Shown one piece after another: positions 9,532 through 19,827 of a DNA stretch of 64,000 nucleotides; positions within the stretch are counted from its first letter, which is position 1; each line of letters opens with the position of its first letter. Below the pieces are notes generated by a model. The model did not search any database and was not told the origin of the DNA. It saw only the letters and a program-made list of their open reading frames with translations. The translations under genes were made by a program, and so were the position numbers. The stretch is from Mycoplasma sp. Its GTDB lineage: Bacteria; Bacillota_I; Bacilli_A; Mycoplasmatales; Metamycoplasmataceae. The DNA lies in the NCBI GenBank assembly GCA_024244685.1, contig JAAEOJ010000337.1:1-64000 (forward strand), in the 5' to 3' direction.

Positions 9532-10220
9532 TGACTAAATTAAAAGAAGAAGAGAAAGTTATAGCTAATGAACCTCATAAAAATACAAAAACTATTGAAA
9601 CAAAAAAAATAGATAAAGAAGAACAAAAGTCAACAACTAAAAAAGAAATAACAAAAACTTCAAAACCACAAGGAAGTCAAAGAAACGGAAACTCAAGAGG
9701 TGGAAGACGTAATGGCGGAAGATTTAATAATAGGCGTCAAACAGAGTTCGAAGAAAGAGTTGTTAATATAGCTAGAGTTACAACAGTTGTGAAGGGTGGA
9801 CGTAGATTTTCTTTTTCAGCATTAGTTGTAATTGGAAATAAAAAAGGTAAAGTTGGTTGAGGTCATGGAAAAGCAAATGAAGTTCCTGATGCAATCAAAA
9901 AAGCAATTAAAGATGCAAGAAATAATATGATTATTGCTCCTATAATTGACAAAAGAACTGTTCCTCATGAACAAATAGGTAATTTCTTGGCATCAAGCAT
10001 TCTTGTTAAACCTGCACCAAAAGGTAAAGGTATTATTGCATCGGGTGCCATTCGTACAGTTGTAGAACTTGCAGGTTATACTGACATTTATACAAAATCA
10101 TTAGGTTCAAGATCTAAAACAAACTCAGTTAAAGCTGCTATTGAAGCTTTAAAGCAATTAAGAACAATAGAAGAAATTGCTAAACTTAGAGATATTAAAG
10201 TAGAATATATTAAAGGGTAA
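9531..10220 (+). CDS. rpsE: 30S ribosomal protein S5 with RG-rich extension
   Basis: The S5 core starts near [20 protein letters not shown] and reads through TGA at 9858 ([12 protein letters not shown]). The 229-residue protein has a ~65-residue N-terminal extension, first Lys/Glu/Thr-rich and then Arg/Gly/Asn-rich with [12 protein letters not shown], similar in composition to RNA-binding RGG tails. S5 takes part in decoding fidelity and mRNA unwinding. Confidence 0.95.
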
Positions 10221-10229
10221 GGAGAAAAT

Positions 10230-10676
10230 ATGAAATTACATAATTTAAAACCTACCAAAGGTTCAAGGGAAGAAAGAACAAGAAAAGGTCGCGGTCATGC
10301 TGCAGGTAAAGGTAAAACTGCCGGTAAGGGTGAATCAGGACAAAATAAAAGATCTGGTGGAGGAGTTCGTCCAGGATTTGAGGGGGGTCAAAACCCTTGA
10401 TTTAGACGTTTGCCAAAACGTGGATTTAAAAATATAAATCATATTAAATATCAAATTGTTTCTTTAGATAAATTAAATGAAAAATTTAAAGCTAATGATA
10501 TTGTTACCATTAAAGAATTATTGGAATTAAAAATAGTCAGAAAGAAAGATGCTCCAATTAAAATATTAAATAATGGGAAAATTAAAATAGCATTAACAGT
10601 TAAAGCTAATGCATTTTCAGAAAAAGCTAAAATAGCAATTGAAAAAGCAGGCGGGAAAGTAGAATTAGTTAAATAA
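10230..10676 (+). CDS. rplO: 50S ribosomal protein L15
   Basis: The 148-residue L15 begins [20 protein letters not shown] and has the Gly/Arg/Lys-rich N-terminal half with [17 protein letters not shown]. One Trp (TGA at 10398) precedes [17 protein letters not shown] lies upstream. It is the last gene of the S10-spc unit; a terminator follows. Confidence 0.96.
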
Positions 10677-10730
10677 AAACAATTATTTAATAAAATATAA
10701 AAACTAATTCTTCATTTTAGATTTAAATAT

Positions 10731-10756
10731 ACACTGGTATTCGCTAGTGTTTTTTT
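10731..10756 (+). terminator. Terminator of the S10-spc operon
   Basis: ACACTGG (10731-10737) pairs with CTAGTGT (10744-10750, one G-U pair) across a six-base loop, followed by six T. It separates rplO from secY. The rest of the 323-nt gap (10757-10954) is about 90% A+T, with no ORF, tRNA or hairpin that I can support. Confidence 0.8.
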
Positions 10757-10954
10757 AATGTCAAAACTTTTTATTTATATATTATATTTTTTTGAATTAT
10801 TTTTTTAAATATATTTCTAATTATAATTTATTATTTTTATTTAAATTTTATGATATAAAAATTAAAAACCCCATTATTATAAGAATATATAATTAGTTTA
10901 CTAGTTCATAAGCTTTGTTTTTTATTTTCTTTTTTAAAAAAAATTACCTTTAAA

Positions 10955-10964
10955 ATGTTAAAAT
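10955..10964 (+). promoter_or_regulatory. -10 region of the secY operon
   Basis: ATGTTAAAAT has a TG one base before TAAAAT, the same ten bases found upstream of rpsJ, mnmA, tuf and dnaG. It lies 36 nt before the secY ATG and leaves room for the AGAAGGAGAA ribosome site. Confidence 0.5.
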
Positions 10965-10999
10965 TAATTAGAATAATTTTTTAAGAGAAGGAGAATATT

Positions 11000-12460
11000 A
11001 TGGAAAAAGATAAAAAAGTTAAAATAAAAAAAACTAAAAAAAACTTAACTAAAATAAAAATAAGAAAAAATAATTTATTTGGAAAAGGATTAAGACGTTC
11101 AAATCAAGCAATTCGTATATTTTGAAGAAAAACAAAACTTTTTTTAAATAATAAACCACTATTAAAAAAAACCCTTTATACATTATTATTATTATTAATT
11201 TTTAGAATATCAGCAACAATAACAGTTCCTGGAGTTAAGTCTGTTAATAGAGATGCTTTTAATTCTGCATCATCATTTTTAGGTTTAATGGATTTAATGG
11301 GAGGAGGAGCAATCAATAGGTTTTCAATTGTTGCTTTAGGAATTTCTCCTTATATAACAGCTTCAATTTTAATGACCATTTTACAATCAGAGATATTCCC
11401 TCCTTTATATAGACTTGCTAATTCTGGAGCATCAGGAAGAAGAAAAATTAATATTATTACTAGATGAATAACATTGATAATTGGTATATTTCAAGCTATT
11501 ACAATATCTCAATCTTTTATTTCAAATCAAATATTAACGCTAATACCTAGATTACGCGAAGTATGATTTCAATATATTGGATTACCATTAATTCTTTTAG
11601 CTGGATCTATGTTTACATTATTTTTGGGAGAAAGTATTACTAAGAATGGTATAGGAAATGGTACTTCTTTAATCATATTTTCTGGAGTAGCTGTTGCTTT
11701 ACCAGGGAAACTTAGAGCATCATTTAATTATTTTATTCAACCTGGCACTTCCTCTGTTTTTATTGGTGCAGTTAATTTTATTGGTTATTTATTTTTAATA
11801 TTAACTTTAATATTTTTAATTTCATTTATTTATAAATCTGAACGTCATATACCACTACAACAAACAGGTAAGGGTATGACTAACGATGCTAAACAAATGT
11901 CTAAATTACCAATGAAATTAAATACAGCCGGAGTTATTCCTATTATGTTTTCTGCGCTTGTTGTTATAATACCATTACAAGTTTCGCAATTACTTCCAAA
12001 ATGATCTTATGAAAGAGAATGGATACTTAATAATTTAACATTTACAAAACCTATTGGCCTTTCAATTTATGCTTGTGTAACATTTTTCTTTTCAATTATT
12101 ATGTCATTATTAATATTTCAACCCGCAAAAATATCAGAAAATTTCTTTAAATCAGGTATATTTATTCCTGGAATTAGACCAGGTAATGACACTGAAAAAT
12201 ATATAACAAGAACTTTATTAAGATTATCTATATTTTCGGGAATATATTTAACATTAATAGGAACATCTACTTATTTAATGCAAATATTTATATTTAACTC
12301 AACTCAACAAGGAGTTCAAGCCACTTTTGGTGGTACTTCAATGATAATTTTGATTTCTGTTGCAATTGAAACATGACAACAAATGAAAACAAGAAGTAAT
12401 ACTCGTAAAATTTCAAAAATTAAAACCAAAGAACAAGAAAACGGAGGTTTATTATGATAA
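11000..12460 (+). CDS. secY: Protein translocase subunit SecY
   Basis: The 486-residue channel protein of the Sec translocon has about ten membrane segments. Family blocks seen are FRISATITVPGV, LGISPYITASILM, GNGTSLIIFSG and PGIRPG. A ~45-residue Lys-rich N-terminal extension precedes the first membrane helix. Several TGA codons encode Trp, including the penultimate codon, so the frame ends at TAA 12458-12460 and overlaps adk by 7 nt. The AGAAGGAGAA site supports the start. Confidence 0.96.
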
Positions 12461-13092
12461 GAAAAATTATATTTTTAGGTGCACCTGGAGTTGGTAAAGG
12501 AACAATAGCTAAATTGCTTGCAAGAGATTTAGATATACCACATATATCAACAGGAGATATTTTTAGAAGCGAAATCAAAAATAATACAGAGTTAGGAAAA
12601 AAGATTATAGAAATAACTCAAAGAGGAGATTATGTTCCTGATGATCTAACAAATAAAATTATAGAAAAATCAATTAACAACCCAAACGCTAAAGATGGTT
12701 ATATTTTAGATGGATATCCAAGGACAATACCACAAACAAAATTTTTGAGAGACAATACAAAAATAGATGTAGCTATTCTTTTAGAAACAAAAGAAGATTT
12801 AATAATAAAAAGACTTAATGGTAGAAGAACTTGTTTGAAATGTAAAACAGGATATCACATTAAATTTCAACCTCCAAAAAAAGAAGGTATTTGTGATATT
12901 GATGGAGAAAAATTAACCCAACGAAAAGACGATTCTAAAGAAGCTATTCAGCATAGAATAAAAACTTATAAAAAAGAAACAATTCCTTTAATTGAGTTTT
13001 ATAAAAAAGAAGGAATTTTAGAAGCGTTTGATAGTTCAACGAATCCAGATAAAATAATTAAAGAAATAAAAGGCAAACTATTTAATGATTAA
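12454..13092 (+). CDS. adk: Adenylate kinase
   Basis: The 212-residue enzyme interconverts ATP+AMP and 2 ADP. It has the P-loop GAPGVGKGT (residues ~8-16), the AMP-site HISTGDIFR and DGYPRTIPQ. Its LID holds CLKC plus CDID, the zinc-binding arrangement with three Cys and one Asp typical of Gram-positive enzymes. It overlaps secY and map, as in the usual secY-adk-map-infA order. Confidence 0.97.
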   Translation: MIRKIIFLGAPGVGKGTIAKLLARDLDIPHISTGDIFRSEIKNNTELGKKIIEITQRGDYVPDDLTNKIIEKSINNPNAKDGYILDGYPRTIPQTKFLRDNTKIDVAILLETKEDLIIKRLNGRRTCLKCKTGYHIKFQPPKKEGICDIDGEKLTQRKDDSKEAIQHRIKTYKKETIPLIEFYKKEGILEAFDSSTNPDKIIKEIKGKLFND

Positions 13093-13837
13093 TATTTATA
13101 ATGAAGAGCAAATTATAAAGATTAAAAAATCTTGTAAAATTATTTCTAAAGTTAAAAAAGAATTAAAAAAAATTATTAAACCAGGATTAACTCCTATTGA
13201 ATTAGATAAATATGCAGAGAAAAGAATTTTGGAATTAGAAGCAAAACCTGCTTTTAAAGGTTACCAAGGTTTTAAAAATACTTTATGCATTTCATTAAAT
13301 GATGATTTAATTCACGGAATTCCAAATGATAAACCTTTTAAAAATGGTGATATTATTAAAATAGATATGGGTTGTATTTATAAAGGATATTATTCTGATA
13401 CAGCTTTTACAATAGGTTTAGGAAATTTATCTAATAAAGACAAACACTTAATTAAAACTGCTAAAGAGGCTTTCGAAGCAGGGTTAAATGCAATTAAACC
13501 AGGTTCAAGAGTTGGAGATATTTCAAAGGCTATTGGTCTTGTAATAAAAAATAATGGTTTTTTTACACCTAAAGAATTTTCAGGTCATGGAATAGGTTCT
13601 TCTTTACATGAGGAACCTTATATATTTAATGAACCCGAAGTAAGTAAAGGGCCATTATTAAAAGATGGTATGGTAATAGCTATAGAACCAATGCTATTAC
13701 AAAAGAGTCAAAAAATAAAAATATTAAATGATGGTTGAACTGTTAAATCTTTGAGCGGAAAAAACTCTTCTCATTATGAAGAGACAGTATTAATAAAAAA
13801 CGGTTATGGAATTATTTTAACGAAAGGAGATTTATAA
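13085..13837 (+). CDS. map: Methionine aminopeptidase, type I
   Basis: The 250-residue enzyme removes N-terminal Met. Metal ligands are visible: Asp in [18 protein letters not shown] (two Asp), His in [12 protein letters not shown], Glu in IAIEPM and Glu in the terminal YEETVLI. TGA at 13736 encodes Trp. It overlaps adk by 8 nt; infA follows after one base. Confidence 0.96.
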
Positions 13838-13838
13838 A

Positions 13839-14057
13839 ATGGCTTCAAATGTTATTAAAATGCAAGGAAGGGTTGTAAAAGCCCATTCAACATTAGAGTA
13901 TGATGTTGAATTAGAAAATGGAATTATTGTTAATTCTCGGGTTTCAGGAAAAATGCGTGTACATCATATTAGAATCCTTAAAGGTGATAAAGTTGATGTA
14001 GAAGTTTCTTTATATGATTTAACTCGTGGAAGAATAACTTTTAGGCATAATGACTAA
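13839..14057 (+). CDS. infA: Translation initiation factor IF-1
   Basis: A 72-residue, normal-length IF-1 with an OB fold ([43 protein letters not shown] end). It occupies the 30S A site during initiation. In most bacteria infA is followed at once by rpmJ; here the helicase gene lies between. Confidence 0.96.
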   Translation: MASNVIKMQGRVVKAHSTLEYDVELENGIIVNSRVSGKMRVHHIRILKGDKVDVEVSLYDLTRGRITFRHND

Positions 14058-14112
14058 AAAGATATCACTATTTTTTATTTAATCCAATTAGATGTGTTTA
14101 AATTTAAAGTGT

Positions 14113-14118
14113 TATAAT
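14113..14118 (+). promoter_or_regulatory. -10 box of the helicase gene
   Basis: TATAAT at 14113-14118 lies 29 nt before the ATG, with AAAGGAGAA at 14126-14134 between them. It suggests that the helicase is transcribed on its own rather than as part of the ribosomal unit. A weak A/T hairpin with a T-run near 14057-14080 could end infA transcription. Confidence 0.55.
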
Positions 14119-14147
14119 TTACATTAAAGGAGAATTGATTATATATT

Positions 14148-17100
14148 ATGGATATGGATTTAAAAGAAAGAAAAAAAAAATATAATAAAATATTAAATAA
14201 CCTTTTAGATATTAAAGGAAGAGAACAATCCATATTTTCTCGTATTAATAATATCAGTTCTTTTGATGTGCATACTAAATTTGGAAAAAATGTTATAGAT
14301 AAAATATTAAATCAAAACAATTTTTCAATTCCTTTAATAGAAAGTGATATTAAGTTGCTTATGAATAAAGTCCAAGAAGAAGAAGATCCAGATAAAATTA
14401 TTTATTATTTTGAATCTTCAAAAGAAGAAATTAACTCAAAAATAAAACAAGAATTAAAAACAAAAACTACATTTACAAAAACAAAAAGATTTTTAATAAG
14501 AAATTTAAAAACAAAAGTTAATACAGCTTTTAATAGATGAAATATTTTGATTAGAAAAGTTATTGATTATAATGTTAGAGAAAATGTTTGACCTTTACAT
14601 ATTGGCTTAATGTATATTTCATTAAAAACAAATAAGCGTGAAGTATATGCCCCCCTATTATTAAAAGAGGTTACTTTAGATTTTAATAGTCACATTTTAA
14701 AATTGAAATCAGAAAGTGATTGAAAAATAAATGAAAAATTATTGTTTGTTATAAATCAAGAAGATTTTAATTTAACCGATGAAGTTAAGTTTAATGAAGC
14801 AACCGGACAAGAAGCAATAGATTTATTATTAAAAATATATGATTTGAAAACTTCAAATGTTAAAATTAATGATATTTTATTAAATATACCTAAAAACAAA
14901 ATTAAAAATAAAGAAATACAAGTCCATTCTGGAGTATCATTAGGATTATTTAATCCTTCTGGAGGAGTATTACGTCGTACTATGCAGAAAATTATAAATG
15001 AAGATTCCCTAGATAATTTAATAGAAGGTGTAGAAAATCACGAAATATGCGAAAAAAAAATTAAAAACTTAGTTCAAAAAGAAGGTTCTATTTTAAGAAT
15101 TCAAAATAGCAATTATTCTCAAGATAAAGCAACGATTTCATCTTTAATTCAAGACACAATTATTTGAGGGCCTCCAGGAACTGGTAAATCGCAAACAATT
15201 GCAAATATATTAGCTAATGTATTAAGAAATGAAAAGACTGCTATAGTTACTTCACAAAAAAAAGCTGCTTTAGATGTTCTTAAAAAACGTATGGGAATAC
15301 TTTCTAAGTATGCTCTTTTCATTTTAAATGATAATAACTTTATTAAATCAGAGTTTTATAAAACTTTGCAAGATTTTATTTTAGCTATTGAAAATCCAGT
15401 AAAAATAATTGAAGATGAACCCATTAAGATGATTTCTAAAACAGAAATTAAAAATTTGGGAATTATAAGTCAAGCAAAAGAATCAAAAAAATATAAGGCC
15501 GCATCTAAATTTATCTCTATATTGTCCGATAGTGTTATTCCTTCAAATTTTAAAAAAAGCGTTAAAATAATATCTGAATTTCCAAGTGATATAGTTTATC
15601 CAGAAATAAAATCATTTTTTAGTGAAGAAAATTATATGAAAAGTCTTTTAAAAGCTAATAATTGAATGTATAAAATAAGAATTAAACGTCATTCCCCAAA
15701 AATTATTAAAGCTTGTAAAACAATGAAAAAGTTACAAAGCATAGTTTCAAAATCGAATACAAATGAATTAATAGAGTTATTAGAGGAATCAAATTTTACT
15801 TCAATCAAAAAAAGATTTAAAGGAGATTTAAATAAATTGGTTTCTTTATTTTCTCAAACTGATTACGATACCATTATTAATATTTATGATTCTTCAACTA
15901 TAGAATCTACAAAGACAGCTTTTTCTTCTAGTGAAAGACATATTGACTCTTTAATATCAAAACAAAAAAGAATTATAATTAATTCTTGAAAAGAAAACAA
16001 AAAAGAAGTATATGAAGATTATTTAAAGTTTGTTAGAGCAATAAAAATAGCCAGAAGTTTGCCGTATAAATTTATTAATAAATTTTCTTATATAATTAAA
16101 ACTTTATTCCCTATTATTATAACAACACCTCAAACAAGTTTTATTGAGTATAATAAAAGGTCTTTTGATTATGCAATTATTGACGAGTCATCACAGATGT
16201 TTTTAGAGGTTGGACTTCCCATTTTATACTTGGCTAAAGTACATATTTTAGCTGGTGATACCGAGCAAATGAAGCCGAGTAGATGATTCTCAACAAGAGA
16301 TGATAATGAAAATCAAGAACTTTTTGAAAAAGCTGAATCTCTTTTGGAATATGGATTAGAAAAAGGTATTTATAGTATTATGTTGGATAAAAATTATAGA
16401 TCATCAAGTGCTGCACTTATGTCTTTTTCTGCAAAAGAGTTTTATAAATCAAATTTAGATGTTGTTGATGTTAAGGGAATGAACCTAAAAACAGCAATTG
16501 AAACAATTAACGTTGAAGGAATTTGAGAAAAAAGCATTAATAAAGTTGAAGCAAAAAAAGTTGTAGAAATAACTCAAGAAAATTTAAGTAATTATAATAG
16601 TATTATTATTTTAACTTTTAATTCTAAACAAAAAGATTTTATTATGCATTTAATAGTAAGTGAATACCCTTTATTATTTAAAGCAATTCAATCTCAAAAA
16701 GTATTTTTAGGAAATATTGAAAATATTCAAGGAGATGAAGCAGAACTTGTCGTTGCTTCTATAGTATATGATAGAAAAACAAGCATAGCAGCAACATATA
16801 TTGCACGTAAAGGTGGTCGTAATGCCCTAAATGTTGCTATTTCAAGAGCTAAAGAAAAAATGATCGTTATTAAATCAATTACATCAAAAAATGTTAGAAT
16901 TGCAAATTCAGACGATTTCATTACTTTTAAAAGATGATTAGAATTTTTAGATTTAAATGACATTGATAAAAAAAATTTTTCTAACAAGAAAAATGATAAA
17001 GAAACTAATATTTTAAATAACAATTCTTCAATTGATAAATTTAGTTTTCAAGAAGAGTTAGTTAGAAAATTAGAGAAATTAATAGATAATCTATTTTCAT

Positions 17101-17384
17101 ATAAAATATTAAGAAATTATGGAGTTGGTTCAAGAGAAATTGATGTTGTAATTTTTGATAAAAAAAACAATAAATATATCCTTGGAATCGATATCGATAA
17201 TTATAATTATTATGAATTAAATAATTTTGATAAATATCTCCAAGATATATCACGTAGAGAATATCTTATTTCCAAAGGTTATAATATATTTTGGGCTAAA
17301 GAATTAGACTGAAAGAAAGATCAAGATAAAGTTATAAAAAATATTATTTCAAAATTAAATTCTTTAAAAGGAAAAAATATTTAA
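14148..17384 (+). CDS. DUF4011-type SF1 helicase with C-terminal nuclease-like domain
   Basis: Joining across TGA codons gives one 1078-residue frame. Residues ~140-335 resemble the DUF4011 region (NVWPLHIGLMYIS, YAPLLLKEVTL). SF1 motifs follow: Walker A GPPGTGKSQ (~341), DESSQ (~679), GDTEQMKPSRWF, DKNYRSS, ENIQGDEAELV and VAISRAKEKM. The last ~110 residues (GSREIDVVIFDKK, YILGIDID, DISRREYLISKGYNIFWA) match the pattern of REase_MTES_1575 / Vsr-like PD-(D/E)xK domains. Proteins of this build are linked to nucleic-acid repair or defence; the cellular role here is not known. It has its own promoter and terminator and sits between infA and rpmJ. The start could also be the ATG at 14154. Confidence 0.85.
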
Positions 17385-17392
17385 TAAAATAT

Positions 17393-17411
17393 AGACAATA
17401 TTGTCTTTTTT
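17393..17411 (+). terminator. Terminator after the helicase gene
   Basis: AGACAATATTGTCT (17393-17406) is a perfect palindrome (five-base stem, ATAT loop) followed by a T-run, nine bases behind the helicase stop codon. Confidence 0.7.
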
Positions 17412-17551
17412 ATACACTCTTATAAAAAAAGTGTATAATTTTTAAGCAATATATTAAAATATATTGCATAAATACAAACGCACCCATTAATATCTATTTT
17501 TAATTTAAAAAGATACATTTTAATCAATGCGTTTTGATAGGAGACTAAAAT
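17411..17551 (+). promoter_or_regulatory. Promoter and structured leader of the rpmJ-rplQ operon
   Basis: TATAAT lies at 17434-17439, inside the right arm of the inverted repeat TATACACT (17411-17418) / AGTGTATA (17430-17437). Downstream, GCAATATAT-TAAA-ATATATTGC (17446-17467) forms a 9-bp hairpin, and AAACGCA (17476-17482) can pair with TGCGTTT (17528-17534) just before the Shine-Dalgarno site. A ~100-nt leader with such structure suggests control by a ribosomal protein, as S4 does in other alpha operons; this is an inference. Confidence 0.5.
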
Positions 17552-17665
17552 ATGAAAGTAAGAGCATCAGTTAAAAAGATGTGTAAAGACTGTAGAACTA
17601 TCAAAAGGAATAATGTAATTAGGATTATTTGTAAAAATCCTAAACATAAACAAAGACAAGGTTAA
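17552..17665 (+). CDS. rpmJ: 50S ribosomal protein L36
   Basis: The 37-residue protein [18 protein letters not shown]... keeps the zinc-ribbon ligands (CKDC, a Cys in IICKNP and His in KHKQRQG). Normal length. GATAGGAGA lies upstream. It opens the alpha-operon block. Confidence 0.97.
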   Translation: MKVRASVKKMCKDCRTIKRNNVIRIICKNPKHKQRQG

Positions 17666-17676
17666 AGGAGAAATAA

Positions 17677-18042
17677 ATGGCACGTATATTAAATGTTGAA
17701 GTACCTAACAATAAAAGAGTTGTTATCTCATTAACTTATATCCATGGAATTGGTCGTTCACTATCAAAAAAAATATTATTAGAAGCAAAGATTGATGAAA
17801 ATAAAAGAGTTAAAGATTTAACAGATGATCAATTAAATTCTATTCGTCAAATAGCTAATAAATTTACAACAGAAGGTAACTTAAGAAGAGATGTTGCATT
17901 AAATATAAAACGTTTAATGGAAATCAAAGCTTATAGAGGTCTTCGCCATAGAAAAGGTTTACCTGTTCGAGGACAAGTTACACAAAAAAATGCACGTACA
18001 AGAAAAGGTCCCAGAAAAACTGTGGCTGGGAAGAAGGGTTAA
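17677..18042 (+). CDS. rpsM: 30S ribosomal protein S13
   Basis: The 121-residue S13 has the helix-two-turn-helix region ([17 protein letters not shown]) and the C-terminal [19 protein letters not shown]. It contacts tRNA and L5 in bridge B1b. AAAGGAG precedes the ATG. Confidence 0.97.
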   Translation: MARILNVEVPNNKRVVISLTYIHGIGRSLSKKILLEAKIDENKRVKDLTDDQLNSIRQIANKFTTEGNLRRDVALNIKRLMEIKAYRGLRHRKGLPVRGQVTQKNARTRKGPRKTVAGKKG

Positions 18043-18048
18043 TTAAAG

Positions 18049-18429
18049 ATGGCTAGAAAATCTAAAAAGAAAAATATTATATCTGGTGTAGCACATATTC
18101 ATTCTACACACAATAACACAATTATAACTTTTACAGATGAAAAAGGAGATGTTTTTGCATGATCATCTTCAGGTGCAATTGGATATAAAGGGTCAAAAAA
18201 ATCAACACCTTATGCAGCTCAATTGGCAGCAGCAGCAGCAGCAGAATCAGCTAAAGAACATGGACTTAAAGAAGTTCGTGTTGAATTAAAAGGAACAGGC
18301 CCTGGTAAAGATTCAGCTAGAAAACAATTAGAAGTTTCAGGAATTAAAGTAACACAAGTTAAAGATGTTACTCCAGTTCCTCATAATGGTACAAGACCAC
18401 CTAAAAAAGTTCTTAGAAGAAGAGGTTAA
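18049..18429 (+). CDS. rpsK: 30S ribosomal protein S11
   Basis: The 126-residue S11 contains [35 protein letters not shown] (Trp by TGA) and [20 protein letters not shown]. It lies on the 30S platform near the mRNA exit. Seven bases separate it from rpsM. Confidence 0.97.
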
Positions 18430-18434
18430 GTTAT

Positions 18435-19427
18435 ATGGAAAAATTTATTAAATTATCATATTCAGAAGTTAAAACAAAAAAAGTTTCTGAACATGAAACA
18501 ACATTTTCAGCAAAACCACTTGAAAGAGGTTTTGCAAATACTTTAGGTAATGCAATGAGAAGAGTTTTAATTTCTTCTACAAGTGGTCTTTCAGGTTTTG
18601 GTGTTAAAATTTCAGGAGTTTCACATGAATTTCAGACAATCAAAGATGTAAGAGAAGATGTGGTTCAATTAATTTTAAATTTAAAAGATATAAAATTCAT
18701 TTATGATAGAGAACAAATTAAAGATGATGAATTATTTACTATTGTTCTTAAATCAGGAAAAGGTGAAGTAACTGCAGGAGATTTTATTTTACCAGCAGGT
18801 ATTGAAGTAATTGATAAAACTGAATATATTGCTACTACTCAAAAACCAAGAGCTTTAGATCTTGAATTATTTGTAAGACCAGGAAGAGGCTTTATATCTT
18901 TCGAACATAATAAAGAATTTGTTAAAAGTGTTCAAACAAAATTACAAACAAAATTATCGGGTTCAATAATTGCTATTGATTCAAATTTTTCACCAGTAAA
19001 TAAAGTATCTTTTGAAACAAAAGAGTTAAATTCTTCATCTCCAACAATTCAAGAAGAATTATTATTACATGTTCAAACAAATGGTTCGGTAGAGGCTAAA
19101 GAAGTAGTTGCACAAGCAGCTCATATATTAATGTCTCATTTATCAATTATGCAAAGCGTATCAAATTTAGATGCAGAAGAAGTATTTGAAGAAGCTCAAA
19201 AACAAGAAGAAACTTCCAAATCATTATCTTTAACAATTTCTTCTCTTGACTTATCAGTTAGATCGTATAATTCATTAAAAAGAGCGGGTTATAATAAAGT
19301 AGCTGATTTATCTAGTTTAACATTATCAGAATTAGAAAATATTAAAAACCTTGGTAAAAAATCAGTTACTGAAATTATTGATAAGTTAGAAACACACGGA
19401 ATTACATTTACAGAGGAGGTTGAATAA
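18435..19427 (+). CDS. rpoA: RNA polymerase alpha subunit
   Basis: The 330-residue subunit has a dimerising N-terminal domain (AKPLERGFANTLGNAMRRVL, residues ~27-46) and a C-terminal domain (LDLSVRSYNSLKRAG, LGKKSVTEIIDKL) that contacts UP elements and regulators. The length is normal. The start follows rpsK by five bases; the stop overlaps the rplQ ATG. Confidence 0.97.
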   Translation: MEKFIKLSYSEVKTKKVSEHETTFSAKPLERGFANTLGNAMRRVLISSTSGLSGFGVKISGVSHEFQTIKDVREDVVQLILNLKDIKFIYDREQIKDDELFTIVLKSGKGEVTAGDFILPAGIEVIDKTEYIATTQKPRALDLELFVRPGRGFISFEHNKEFVKSVQTKLQTKLSGSIIAIDSNFSPVNKVSFETKELNSSSPTIQEELLLHVQTNGSVEAKEVVAQAAHILMSHLSIMQSVSNLDAEEVFEEAQKQEETSKSLSLTISSLDLSVRSYNSLKRAGYNKVADLSSLTLSELENIKNLGKKSVTEIIDKLETHGITFTEEVE

Positions 19428-19792
19428 TGGCTAATCCAACTCAATTATTTAGAAGAAATTCTGAATGAAGAAAAGGAGTTATGCGTTCTTTAGTGACTGA
19501 TGTTATTATTTATGGAAAAATAAAAACTACAGAAACAAGAGCCAAAGAAGTTCGTCGTCATGTAGAAAAGATGATTACTAAAGCAAAGAAAAACACTTTA
19601 TCTTCTAGACGTAAAGCAGCTTCTTTTTTAAGAAATATTACTTCTAAAGATGGTAAAAAAACATCCTTACAATATTTATTTGATGTTTTGGGACCAAAAT
19701 ATAAAGAAAGAAACGGTGGATATACACGTATCATTAAATTGCCTTCACGTCAAGGAGATAATACTAAAATGGCGATTATTGAATTAGTATAA
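19427..19792 (+). CDS. rplQ: 50S ribosomal protein L17
   Basis: The 121-residue L17 begins [20 protein letters not shown], with the Trp encoded by TGA, and contains [18 protein letters not shown] and [15 protein letters not shown]. It lies at the tunnel exit. The last gene of the alpha block, ending at the terminator at 19801. Confidence 0.96.
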
Positions 19793-19800
19793 AATTAATA

Positions 19801-19827
19801 AAAAAATACCTAATTGGTATTTTTTTA
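19801..19827. terminator. Bidirectional terminator between rplQ and the ZIP gene
   Basis: AAAAAATACC (19801-19810), loop TAATT and GGTATTTTTT form a stem with an A-run on one side and a T-run on the other, so it can work for both convergent genes. The ZIP stop codon lies directly beside it. Confidence 0.8.

Noticed and set aside
10757-10954. Possible small RNA or tRNA gene in the gap before secY
   Set aside because: About 90% A+T with no cloverleaf, conserved RNA motif or convincing hairpin beyond the terminator.
16727-17253. Minus-strand ORFs within the helicase gene
   Set aside because: Antisense shadows of a well-conserved coding frame, with no start signals or family matches.
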